DNA from: Phycisphaerae bacterium SM23_33
Lineage (GTDB): Bacteria; Planctomycetota; Phycisphaerae; SM23-33
DNA length: 23,692 nt
Reading direction: 5' to 3'
Assembly (NCBI GenBank): GCA_001303665.1
Contig: LJUF01000049.1
Coordinates: 1 to 23,692, forward strand
Shown here piece after piece: positions 1 through 6,679 of the stretch (within the stretch, counting starts at the first letter, position 1; each line of letters begins with the position of its first letter). The notes beneath the pieces are model-generated. The model was not told the origin of the DNA. It did no database searches and saw only the letters and a list, made by a program, of their open reading frames with translations. A program made the position numbers and the translations under genes.

Positions 1-126
1 CTTTTCGCTCCAGGTCTCGATGGGGAAGGAGCAGTGCTGCCAGGTGCCCAGCAGGTCGGTGAACTTCAGGTCGACCATCTCGGCGCCGTGTCGCTCGGCG
101 AACTCGAAGAACAGCTTTGGCGTCAC
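1..126 (-). CDS. glnA: Glutamine synthetase type I, N-terminal part (cut by window edge)
   Basis: The first 42 codons of a leftward gene are present; the rest lies outside the window. The translation opens with V(M)TPKLFFEFAERHGAEM and continues through a VDLKFTDLLGTWQH segment, which is the beta-grasp N-terminal signature of type I glutamine synthetase (usually M-T-P-K-x-V-L ... M-V-D-L-R-F-x-D-x-x-G-x-x-Q-H). The enzyme makes glutamine from glutamate, ammonia and ATP in the cytoplasm, as a dodecamer. The GTG at 124-126 is the only possible start in this frame because a TGA stop sits two codons upstream (130-132), and it lines up with the usual family start. A short GAGG lies almost against the GTG, so the ribosome site is poor. 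None of the catalytic residues are in the visible part. Confidence 0.85.
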   Translation of the reverse strand, partial: MTPKLFFEFAERHGAEMVDLKFTDLLGTWQHCSFPIETWSEK

Positions 127-395
127 GCCTCAAGCCCTTTCAGCCCGTGGCCCTTGTGAGATTCAGGCCTCACCGGGGGTTTCCATATGGCCCCCCGCCC
201 GCGACCATCGTGGGCCATGCCTGGGTGATTCTACCTTCGCGGCACGCTCCGGCAAGTGCGAATGTGCGGCGGCCGCAGCAGCGGACTAACGTATTCCACG
301 TCGCCCGCGCCCGCCGCCTTCCCCGTCTCCGCCCGCCCGCCCTGTGGCTGCCCTCCGCCACGAGCTCCGCTTGGGGTATTGCGGCGGGGCGGGGA

Positions 396-425
396 CCCCA
401 AACGCGATAGGTCCTCGCGTTGGGG
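396..425. repeat. Imperfect inverted repeat / GC-rich hairpin
   Basis: The arm CCCCAAACGCGA at 396-407 pairs with TCGCGTTGGGG at 415-425 around a 7-nt loop, with a single bulged A. This makes an 11-bp stem. Neither strand has a T-tract after it. It lies about 270 bp upstream of the glutamine synthetase start. It could be a leader structure or protein-binding site, or simply a remnant. Confidence 0.5.
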
Positions 426-616
426 GAGCCCCTTCCCTACCCGGCCGCCGCAGGACAGAGGCCGCACAAAGGGCCTCGGCCCCGTGCGGCCTCGGGAGTA
501 GCTTCCATCGCTGCCCTATGTTACCATGACCTCCGGCCGCGGGGTAGTCCCGGAGCGGCTGGCCATAGGTTCGCCGACCGCCAGCAGCCAGGAGCGTCAA
601 GCGCCCGTCGGACACT

Positions 617-645
617 TTGTGAGCGATGGCGGGGTCCCATACGAT
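617..645 (+). promoter_or_regulatory. Candidate sigma-70-type promoter for the membrane methyltransferase gene
   Basis: TTGTGA at 617-622 and TACGAT at 640-645 are separated by exactly 17 nt. It is the best promoter-like pair upstream of the rightward gene that begins near 857 and would give a leader of about 200 nt. The call is based on consensus match and spacing only. Confidence 0.3.
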
Positions 646-856
646 CTGTATAAGACCCCCATGAGGCGAGCGGCTGTGATCGAAAGGCCTTAGGTGCAGG
701 ACCTCCGGTCCCTTTGCCAGTGGCTTCGCGCCGGGCCCAATGCGGTAAGCGGCTCCAGCCAGGGGCCTGATCCAGCCGGTCTGTTTGCTGTTGCGTCAGC
801 TCAACCACGAGTGAGGCAGACGGACGATCAACAAGATTCTGCCATTCCTTCTGCTG

Positions 857-1834
857 ATGCTTTTGGCGATCGTGCTCGCTGTGGCTCTGACGTTTGTCAC
901 GGTCGAGGCTCCCAGAGCGCTTGACCGTCTCGTCGATCGGCTCTCGGGTGTTCCGCACTTCCACCCAGTCAGTGAGCCTGAGCTGATAGAGGAATTCATG
1001 CGTTCCAACTACATGACGCTGATCGGGTACGCTTGTCTGAGCGCGGTGATCCTCTTGATAATCGCAGGGCTCATCACCGAGAGAACGGTCCTGGCTTCCG
1101 CGGGAGCCATCGCGTTCTTCCTTCCAAGCTTTGGGCACTTCGCGGTACACATGTTCTTCCTCGCTGGGTTGGGGATACTGAGGGTCCTGTGGCTGCCCTT
1201 CTGGGGCGATCCGATGAAACTGGGAGGTATTGCCTACCTACCATATATGATCGTCGTGTATCCCCTGGCGCTGGTGCACGTGGATGTCAGCGGGTACGTG
1301 CCCCTGCTCGTCATTGGGCTGGGCTTCATGGTGTTCCTCCTGGCTGAAGTCGCCTGGCTGTACGGCAAGTTACTCAGAAAGGGAACCGTGGACCTCTGGT
1401 TGTACCGATTCTCGCGCCACCCGCAGTACTTGGGGTGGCTTGTGTGGAGTTACGGCCTCATGCTATCGGCATCTCAACAAGCGCCTGCCCGTGGTGGCCA
1501 GAACCCTGGGCTCGGTCTGCCCTGGCTGATTTGTTCGCTGGTGATCATCTGCGTGGCGCTGGCGGAGGAGATCAAGATGGGCAGGGAGCGCGGCGACGAA
1601 TATGCAGCTTATCGGGCCGCGACGCCGTTCATGCTCCCGCTGCCCAGGCTTGTTTCGACGATGATAACGATGCCGATGAGGGCGGTGCTCAAGAAAGATC
1701 GCCCCGAGAACGCAAAAGAGCTTCTCATCACGTTCGGGATCTATCTTGCGATTCTGCTGCTCCTGTCGGTGCCTTTTCTACTCCTGGATGCTCCCAAGTA
1801 CGGATGGTGGGCCTGGCCGCGAATATTCTCATAA
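857..1834 (+). CDS. Integral membrane protein of the ICMT/PEMT methyltransferase type
   Basis: A 325-residue polytopic membrane protein with about seven hydrophobic segments (for example around residues 1-18, 52-70, 80-110, 120-165, 200-235 and 290-310). The C-terminal half carries the block YRFSRHPQYLGW followed about 50 residues later by EE-x-x-M-x-x-x-x-G-D-E-Y-x-x-Y. This is the S-adenosylmethionine-binding signature of the isoprenylcysteine carboxyl methyltransferase / phospholipid methyltransferase superfamily; the substrate cannot be told from sequence. The start is uncertain: no ribosome site precedes ATG 857, and the frame stays open back to a TGA at 812-814 with a hydrophobic stretch (residues ILPFLLL) that would extend the first helix, so a non-ATG start near 827 is possible. 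GC content is visibly lower and ATA codons commoner than in the neighbours, which hints at separate ancestry. Confidence 0.75.
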   Translation: MLLAIVLAVALTFVTVEAPRALDRLVDRLSGVPHFHPVSEPELIEEFMRSNYMTLIGYACLSAVILLIIAGLITERTVLASAGAIAFFLPSFGHFAVHMFFLAGLGILRVLWLPFWGDPMKLGGIAYLPYMIVVYPLALVHVDVSGYVPLLVIGLGFMVFLLAEVAWLYGKLLRKGTVDLWLYRFSRHPQYLGWLVWSYGLMLSASQQAPARGGQNPGLGLPWLICSLVIICVALAEEIKMGRERGDEYAAYRAATPFMLPLPRLVSTMITMPMRAVLKKDRPENAKELLITFGIYLAILLLLSVPFLLLDAPKYGWWAWPRIFS

Positions 1835-2300
1835 CCAACGCGGTCTGGGAACTTGCGTCCAATCCGGCAGCCTGCCTTAACACGCCCATCCATCAGACCC
1901 GCGGTTCGCCCGGAGTTGTACGGGGGGCCTCTTCTACTCATACTCAGCGGCAGCCTCTCAGGAGGGCCGCTCATGCCGGCGTCGCACAGCGGGGGCTCGG
2001 CAAATGAGCCGCCGTCACAACCCCATGCAATGAACCCCACAGACACAGCCGCTGCAGGAATGGCCCTGGCGCACGTGTGTTGTCTCCCTTACCCGTGGAC
2101 ACCCGGCAAAGACCTGCACCCGGCCCAGGCAGATATATGCCCGCCGAAAAGCAACAGCCGCCAAGACATTGGGGCCTGCCCCGCACAAGCAAGGTCACCG
2201 GGCCCGAGTTACCTCGGGCCTTGCGGTCGGATGCTCAAGGCAGCCTCCTCCCCGTTTGCCTTGCCCATGCCTTCTCCGGGCCGGCCGTAAGGCACGCGCG
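1835..2300. other. Intergenic stretch between convergent genes
   Basis: About 470 bases between the methyltransferase stop and the sulfatase stop. No open frame here has a ribosome site or a recognisable product. Its one clear structure is the hairpin at 2201-2220, listed separately. Confidence 0.5.
2201..2220. terminator. Perfect 8-bp hairpin, possible terminator for convergent genes
   Basis: GGCCCGAG at 2201-2208 and CTCGGGCC at 2213-2220 form a perfect stem with a TTAC loop. It lies 80 bp beyond the stop of the leftward sulfatase. No T-tract follows on either strand apart from two T on the plus strand, so intrinsic termination is plausible but not shown. Confidence 0.4.
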
Positions 2301-3878
2301 TCAGGCCTGGCTGAGCCGGATGGGCAGCGGGTCCTTGGAGGTGTACAGGTGATCCAGCAGATCGCAGGTCAGCTCGCCGCGGACGGCGGCGAAATCTTCT
2401 TCGAAGTAGAGGTTGCTCAGCTCGGCCGGGTCCTCGAGGAGGTTGAAGAGCATCCCCGTTCGCGCCCCGGGGTAGTAGATGAGCTTCCACTGTTCGCTGC
2501 GGATGGCGAAGCAGGCGGCGTACTGCCGGTCGGGCAGGTCGTCCAGCTCGCAGACCACCCGCTCGCAGCCCTGCTCGGGGCCGCCCAGCAGCATGCCGGA
2601 AAGGTCTCTGCCCTGGACCCCCGGATGGCTCGGCAGGCCCAGCAGCGACATGAGCGTCGGGTAGACGTCGATTTCCTGGACCATGGCCTTCACCCGCCGG
2701 CCCGCCGAAAGCCGACCGGGCCAGGAGACGATGAACGGGATCCGCATCAGGCCGTCGAACAGCAGCGACCCCTTGTACAGCAGGCCGTGATCGCCCACGT
2801 ACTCGCCGTGGTCGGAGATGAAGACGACGATCGTGTTCCGCGACAGCCCCAGCGCGTCCAGCTCGGCCAGCAGTCTGCCGATGCACCCGTCGATCTGGGA
2901 GATCATGCCGTAGTAATTGCCCAGCGCCCACTGGAACAGCTCGGGCGGGTAGGTTCGCCTCCGCTGGATGGCCCTGAGCACCCCCTCCGGCAGGCGCGCG
3001 GGATAGCATCGGTCGCGGTCGAACTCCGCCGGAGCGGGCATCTGCCCGGGCGGGTACATCCGGCTGAACTCCAGGGGGGCGTTGAAGGGGTGGTGCGGGT
3101 CCACGAACGAAACGTGGGCGAAGAACGGCCGCTGTCGGCTGTCACGAATGAACCCGACCGCCTTTTCCACGATGAAGTGGGACGGGTGAAGGTCGGCCGG
3201 GACGTGAGAGTCAAAAAAGTCGCTGACGAGGGGGTGAAAGACGCGCGTGGCCGGGGGGCTGTCGCCGAACTTCACCCCGCCGCGCGGGCGTCCCCAGTTC
3301 TCGGCCACGTGGTGCCCGACGTGCCCTGGGGAAACCTCGCTCAGCCAGTCGAGGTAGTGGCCCCAGTTGTTGTCGGCCACCGGGTAGCGGCAGTCGAATC
3401 CGTAATGCGTCTTGAAGGGGTCCTCAACGGCGGCCTTCGTCGCCGCCGAGAGGATGCCGGCCGGGGCGAGAAAGGGCGTGACGTCGGTAAGCTCATAGTC
3501 ACTTTCCAGGACGTCCCTGGTGTAGCCTTCCGGCGTGAAGTGGAGCTTGCCGAACATCCCGGTGCGGTATCCGGCCCGCTTGAGCGTCTCGGCGAGGGTG
3601 ATCTCCTCCGGCGGGAGAATGCCCATGCTCGGCATCCGGAGGGAGCGCGGGTAGCGCCCGGTGTGGATGGCGCCGCGCGAGGCCATGCAGACCGGGCAGT
3701 TGGTGAAGGCCCGCTCAAAGAGGACCCCCTCGGTGGCGAGCCGGTCAATGTTGGGCGTGCGGATGATCGGGTTGCCCATGCAGGCCAGCGCGTCGGCCCG
3801 ATGTTGATCGGTCATTATCAGCACGACGTTGGGCCTGCGCGTCGTCCTGGCGTGCTGGCCTGCCGGCTTGTCGACCAT
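2301..3878 (-). CDS. Sulfatase (formylglycine-dependent, alkaline phosphatase superfamily)
   Basis: A 525-residue type I sulfatase that would hydrolyse sulfate esters, probably on carbohydrates. The N-terminus has PNVVLIMTDQHRAD with the metal-binding Asp at residue 24. The nucleophile motif is C64-M-A-S-R, the C-x-A/P-x-R signature whose cysteine is converted to formylglycine. Further on come FVDPHHPFNAP and ISDHGEYVGDHG, the second half of the metal site, and a C-terminal YYPGARTGMLFNLLEDPAE segment typical of the family. The ATG at 3876-3878 was chosen because AGGAG lies about 10 nt upstream and the family homology begins 15 residues in; the open frame further upstream is Arg/Gly-rich and unconserved. 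There is no signal peptide, unlike most exported sulfatases. It is divergent from the ADP-ribosylglycohydrolase gene. No maturase gene is present in the window. Confidence 0.92.
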   Translation of the reverse strand: MVDKPAGQHARTTRRPNVVLIMTDQHRADALACMGNPIIRTPNIDRLATEGVLFERAFTNCPVCMASRGAIHTGRYPRSLRMPSMGILPPEEITLAETLKRAGYRTGMFGKLHFTPEGYTRDVLESDYELTDVTPFLAPAGILSAATKAAVEDPFKTHYGFDCRYPVADNNWGHYLDWLSEVSPGHVGHHVAENWGRPRGGVKFGDSPPATRVFHPLVSDFFDSHVPADLHPSHFIVEKAVGFIRDSRQRPFFAHVSFVDPHHPFNAPLEFSRMYPPGQMPAPAEFDRDRCYPARLPEGVLRAIQRRRTYPPELFQWALGNYYGMISQIDGCIGRLLAELDALGLSRNTIVVFISDHGEYVGDHGLLYKGSLLFDGLMRIPFIVSWPGRLSAGRRVKAMVQEIDVYPTLMSLLGLPSHPGVQGRDLSGMLLGGPEQGCERVVCELDDLPDRQYAACFAIRSEQWKLIYYPGARTGMLFNLLEDPAELSNLYFEEDFAAVRGELTCDLLDHLYTSKDPLPIRLSQA

Positions 3879-3966
3879 GCAATATGCTCTCCTCGAAGGT
3901 GCCGGACCGCATCGGCGGCACGGCTCGGGTCCGCCGATCCGGCCGCGGGCGGGTTCAACGGCCATC

Positions 3967-3994
3967 AGAATACCCGATCCGCGCGGTGAGGCAA
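3967..3994 (-). promoter_or_regulatory. Candidate promoter of the leftward sulfatase gene
   Basis: Read on the minus strand, TTGCCT (3994-3989) and TATTCT (3972-3967) are spaced by 16 nt. Transcription would begin near 3960 and leave a leader of about 80 nt before the ATG at 3878. Based on consensus only. Confidence 0.35.
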
Positions 3995-4064
3995 CGCCGT
4001 CGGGCAATGCCAGGTGCCGAGCCCGCCCGCGGCCGGGGCAATCCGCCCGCGAGATTCCGCCGCC

Positions 4065-4093
4065 TTGTGGCGCGAAGCGTCCCTGCGTACAGT
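4065..4093 (+). promoter_or_regulatory. Candidate promoter of the ADP-ribosylglycohydrolase gene
   Basis: TTGTGG at 4065-4070 and TACAGT at 4088-4093 are spaced by 17 nt. The predicted transcript start near 4100 gives a leader of about 30 nt that contains the AAGGAG ribosome site. It sits about 70 bp from the oppositely directed sulfatase promoter. Confidence 0.4.
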
Positions 4094-4131
4094 AGAGACC
4101 GACGCCAACGGGGAGGAAGGAGCCGCTGGAC

Positions 4132-5244
4132 ATGGTGACGCTGCGGGAGAAGTTTCACGGCTGCATCGCCGGGTCGTGGGTGGGTTCGGCGATGGGCGCG
4201 GCCGTGGAGAGTTGGTCGCGGGAGAAGATCAAGCAGGCGCACGGCTATCTGGACCGGCTGCTGCCCTACCGGCACTACACCGCCCAGACCGATTGGCTGC
4301 GCGAGCCCGGCACCACCGAGGACGGCATCGAGCGGCAGAAGCTCATTGCCACCGCCATCATCGAGAAGAAAGGCCGCATCACCGCCCAGGACCTGCTGGC
4401 CGTGTGGCTGCGAGACCTGGACCCCGAGAAGATGCGCTACAAGCAGGAGCGCTTCGACCGCTCGCTGCTGGAGCTGGCCCGGGCGGGCGTGCCCGCCTCG
4501 GAGCTGGGCCGGCTGTGGCCGTTCTCCAACGTCGTGGCCATGGCCCGGGCCTCGCATCCGCTGGGGCTGATCAATGCCGGCGACCCGGAGGCGGCCGCCG
4601 ACGACTCCTTCGAGGTCGGCCAGGTGTACGCCGCCAAAACCGCCTTCGGCCTGCGCTGGGCGGCGCTGTACAACGCCGCCGTGGCCGAGGCCTGCCGGCC
4701 GGGCGCGACCGTGGAGTCGGTCCTCGATACCGCCAAACGCTTCGTGCACCACCGGGCCGAGCCCGGAAGCCTGTACGCCCTGTACGACACCATCCAGCAG
4801 GAGGTCAATCAGGGCCTGGAGCTGGCCGCCAGGCACACCGACCCGATGGCCCTGCGCGATGAGTTTTACGGGTTCTACGAGGGCGGGCGCTACTTCAACT
4901 ACGGCCAGTCGCAGGCCAACGAGATCGTGTCGAAGGGCCTGGCCGTCTTCGCCGTCTCCAGCGGCGACCCCAGGCAGGCCATCCTGACGGCGGTGAATTT
5001 CGGCCGGGACACCGACTGCCTCGCGGCCGTGGCCGGCGGCCTGGCCGGGGCCCTCACCGGCGCCGGCGCCCTCCCGCGGGAGTGGACCGACCAGGTCAAC
5101 CAGGCCACCCGGCAGGACCCCTACACCAACAATCGCCGCAGCATCGAGGAGACGGCCGACGGCCTGCTGGCGGCGTTCCTCACCCGGCGGCAACGGATGG
5201 AAGAATACGTTCGGATGATGGGCGAGCACGCCTATCTGGAGTAG
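4132..5244 (+). CDS. ADP-ribosylglycohydrolase (DraG/ARH) family protein
   Basis: A 370-residue protein with the all-helical, two-magnesium fold of the DraG/ADP-ribosyl hydrolase family. The N-terminal G-C-I-A-G-S-W-V-G-S-A-M-G (residues 10-22) matches the family's GxxxGxxxGDAxG opening. T61-T-E-D-G-I-E stands where the first metal motif (T-D-D-T) normally is, but with Glu for the first Asp. The C-terminal G291-R-D-T-D295 followed by CLAAVAGGLAGAL is the classical second metal motif. Canonical members remove ADP-ribose from proteins, but many planctomycete homologues sit in carbohydrate loci and have unknown substrates. Start ATG 4132 has AAGGAG at good distance. The frameshifted beta-helix gene begins 24 nt downstream, so the two were probably co-transcribed. 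Confidence 0.85.
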   Translation: MVTLREKFHGCIAGSWVGSAMGAAVESWSREKIKQAHGYLDRLLPYRHYTAQTDWLREPGTTEDGIERQKLIATAIIEKKGRITAQDLLAVWLRDLDPEKMRYKQERFDRSLLELARAGVPASELGRLWPFSNVVAMARASHPLGLINAGDPEAAADDSFEVGQVYAAKTAFGLRWAALYNAAVAEACRPGATVESVLDTAKRFVHHRAEPGSLYALYDTIQQEVNQGLELAARHTDPMALRDEFYGFYEGGRYFNYGQSQANEIVSKGLAVFAVSSGDPRQAILTAVNFGRDTDCLAAVAGGLAGALTGAGALPREWTDQVNQATRQDPYTNNRRSIEETADGLLAAFLTRRQRMEEYVRMMGEHAYLE

Positions 5245-5256
5245 AGGGCGACGCGC

Positions 5257-5262
5257 GGAGGT
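5257..5262 (+). promoter_or_regulatory. Strong ribosome binding site that fixes the start of the beta-helix gene
   Basis: GGAGGT lies 6 nt before the GTG at 5269. This is an ideal Shine-Dalgarno arrangement and it serves the frame encoding a lipoprotein signal peptide, not the downstream frame encoding the beta-helix. It is the main evidence that the two frames once formed one gene. Confidence 0.75.
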
Positions 5263-5268
5263 AAGCCG

Positions 5269-5371
5269 GTGCAGCAGCGGATCATGCCGGATATCGCCGG
5301 GGGCGGGTGCGGGGTCTGCTGGCTCGTGGCGGCGGTCTGCTTCCTGGCGGCGTGCAGCGCCCTGCCGGCCG
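5269..5371 (+). pseudogene. Detached signal-peptide segment of the beta-helix gene (frame +1)
   Basis: Reading from GTG 5269 gives about 34 sensible residues: a short N-region, a hydrophobic core (CGVCWLVAAVCFLAAC) ending in a lipobox-like L-A-A-C, then SALPAG. After position 5371 this frame becomes an Arg/Pro/Gln-rich run with no homology, while the neighbouring frame begins the conserved beta-helix domain. One surplus base (for example one G of the GG at 5371-5372), or two missing bases, would restore a single reading frame. I infer that this is the true N-terminus of the next feature, cut off by a mutation or by a sequencing or assembly error. Confidence 0.65.
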
Positions 5372-6511
5372 GTGCGCGTCGGCGACGCCGCCCAGCTCAG
5401 AAAGGCCGTCGCCGAGGCCAGGCCGGGAACGACTATCCTGCTGGCCGATGGGACTTATCAAGTGAACGACCTGCCCATCCAGCAGGATCAGCTCAGCCTG
5501 CGCGGCGAAAGCGGCGACCGGGAGAAGGTCATCCTCGACGGGGCAGGAGAATTCTCAAGGGTCATCCGCATCCGGGGGGCCAAGGAGCTGCTCATCGCCG
5601 ACCTGACCGTCGCCAACAACAAGCAGTACGGCATCTTCTTCTACGGCGACAGCGACGTGCAGCGGCTGAGGGTGTACAACGTCAAGTTCCAGAACTGCTG
5701 GGTCCGCGGGCTGAAGGGCACCGACGCCGCCCGGATCAACGACAGCCACACGCGGCGCCACCCCCTGGAGGTGATTCGCAAGATCCGCCCGGCCGGCGGC
5801 GAGGTGCGCTACTGCCTGTTCGTCAACGACGACATCAATCCGCACCAGCAGCCGTACGGCGGCGACTACATCGGGGGGATCGACATGATGTGGGTGAAGG
5901 ACTGGGTCATCGCCGACAACGTCTTCGTCGGCATCCGCGGCCGCCACGGCGGGGGTCGCGGGGCGGTCTTCGTGTGGGTCAACAGCGAGGACGTCGTTGC
6001 CGAGCGGAACATCATCATCAACTGCGACCGCGGCATCTGCTTCGGCAACCCTTCCGGCAAGCCGCCACACATGACCGGCGGCGTCGTCCGCAACAACTTC
6101 ATTGTCGCGGGCAAGAGCGAACCCATCGAAATCTGCCGCGCCCGCAGCACCACCGTCTGCAACAACACCGTCTTCTGCGCCGCCCTTACCCACAGGGCGG
6201 TGCAGTTCCACGGCGGCAACGAGGCCGGCCGGTGCCTCAGCAACCTCGTTCGCGGCCAGCTGAGCCTGGAGCCGGGCGTTCTGGCCGACAGCAACATCGT
6301 CGGCGAGCTGGACGGCTGGTTCGTCAACCCGGCCGTCGGCGACCTGCACCTGACGGCCAGGGCCGCGGCGGCCGTCGGCAAGGGAAAGCCGCTGGTAGAA
6401 GTCACCGAGGACTTCGACCGCCAGAAGCGCAAGGACCCGCCCGACGTCGGCGCAGATGAATTCCCGCCCCAGCAGAAGGGGCCGCAGACGGCCCCCGGCT
6501 CACGCCTGTAG
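5372..6511 (+). CDS. Right-handed parallel beta-helix protein (N-terminus frameshifted)
   Basis: A 379-residue frame covering a complete parallel beta-helix (pectate-lyase-like / NosD-like) domain. It opens with VGDAAQLRKAVAEARPGTT, ILLADGTY and LRGESGDREKVILDG, then has coils rich in N-N and N-x-x-I repeats, and ends TEDFDRQKRKDPPDVGADE, a C-terminal tail common in planctomycete beta-helix proteins. The family includes polysaccharide lyases and glycan-binding proteins; I cannot point to catalytic residues. It is closely similar to the protein at 19389-20702, with several stretches nearly identical, such as DMMWVKDWVIADNVF. The GTG at 5372 is only a formal start: it has no ribosome site, and the signal peptide lies in another frame just upstream. 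As written the product would lack an export signal. Confidence 0.8.
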   Translation: MRVGDAAQLRKAVAEARPGTTILLADGTYQVNDLPIQQDQLSLRGESGDREKVILDGAGEFSRVIRIRGAKELLIADLTVANNKQYGIFFYGDSDVQRLRVYNVKFQNCWVRGLKGTDAARINDSHTRRHPLEVIRKIRPAGGEVRYCLFVNDDINPHQQPYGGDYIGGIDMMWVKDWVIADNVFVGIRGRHGGGRGAVFVWVNSEDVVAERNIIINCDRGICFGNPSGKPPHMTGGVVRNNFIVAGKSEPIEICRARSTTVCNNTVFCAALTHRAVQFHGGNEAGRCLSNLVRGQLSLEPGVLADSNIVGELDGWFVNPAVGDLHLTARAAAAVGKGKPLVEVTEDFDRQKRKDPPDVGADEFPPQQKGPQTAPGSRL

Positions 6512-6624
6512 GCCGGCGGGGCTCTCCCTCGCTCAGGAGGAGTCCGCCCGTGGCGTCGGCCCAGGCATAGAGCCCAACACAATCTGCGAATCAAAAGTGG
6601 CGTTTTTTTGCCGCCCCAGCGCGG

Positions 6625-6630
6625 TAGAAT
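6625..6630 (+). promoter_or_regulatory. Candidate -10 element (TAGAAT) for the DUF5107-TPR gene
   Basis: TAGAAT at 6625-6630 lies 50 nt before the ATG at 6680. Upstream at the expected place is a run of seven T (6603-6609), a poor -35. The run is the only such A/T-rich patch in the intergenic region. This suggests separate transcription from the beta-helix gene. Confidence 0.3.
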
Positions 6631-6679
6631 CCGCCCCTTTGCGTCCGGCTCCGGCCGGAAACTTTCAGGAGCTGTGCAG

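Larger units (their letters stand above)
127..856. other. Long gene-poor stretch upstream of glnA and of the membrane methyltransferase
   Basis: About 730 bases between divergent genes. Several open frames cross it on both strands, but they overlap each other, are rich in Arg/Pro/Gly, lack ribosome sites and match no family I recognise, so I read them as GC-driven artefacts. What can be seen is a strong hairpin at 396-425 and a promoter-like pair at 617-645, both listed separately. I see no tRNA, rRNA or recognisable regulatory RNA. The length is unusual for this otherwise compact window. Confidence 0.5.

Noticed and set aside
640..660. Similarity to the Tn5 mosaic end (library-adapter remnant) around TGTATAAGA
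   Set aside because: Only about 13 of 19 positions match and the flanks continue naturally; it is probably chance.
2169..3989. A 606-codon open frame on the plus strand opposite the first sulfatase
   Set aside because: It mirrors the sulfatase codons and has no ribosome site or recognisable domain; the minus-strand gene has catalytic motifs.
3879..4133. An 85-residue N-terminal extension of the first sulfatase
   Set aside because: It is unconserved and Arg/Gly-rich, and a good ribosome site precedes the internal ATG at 3878.
5340..5400. Programmed ribosomal frameshift as explanation for the split beta-helix gene
   Set aside because: No slippery heptamer or evident stimulatory structure is seen at 5365-5375; a simple indel or error is the easier reading.
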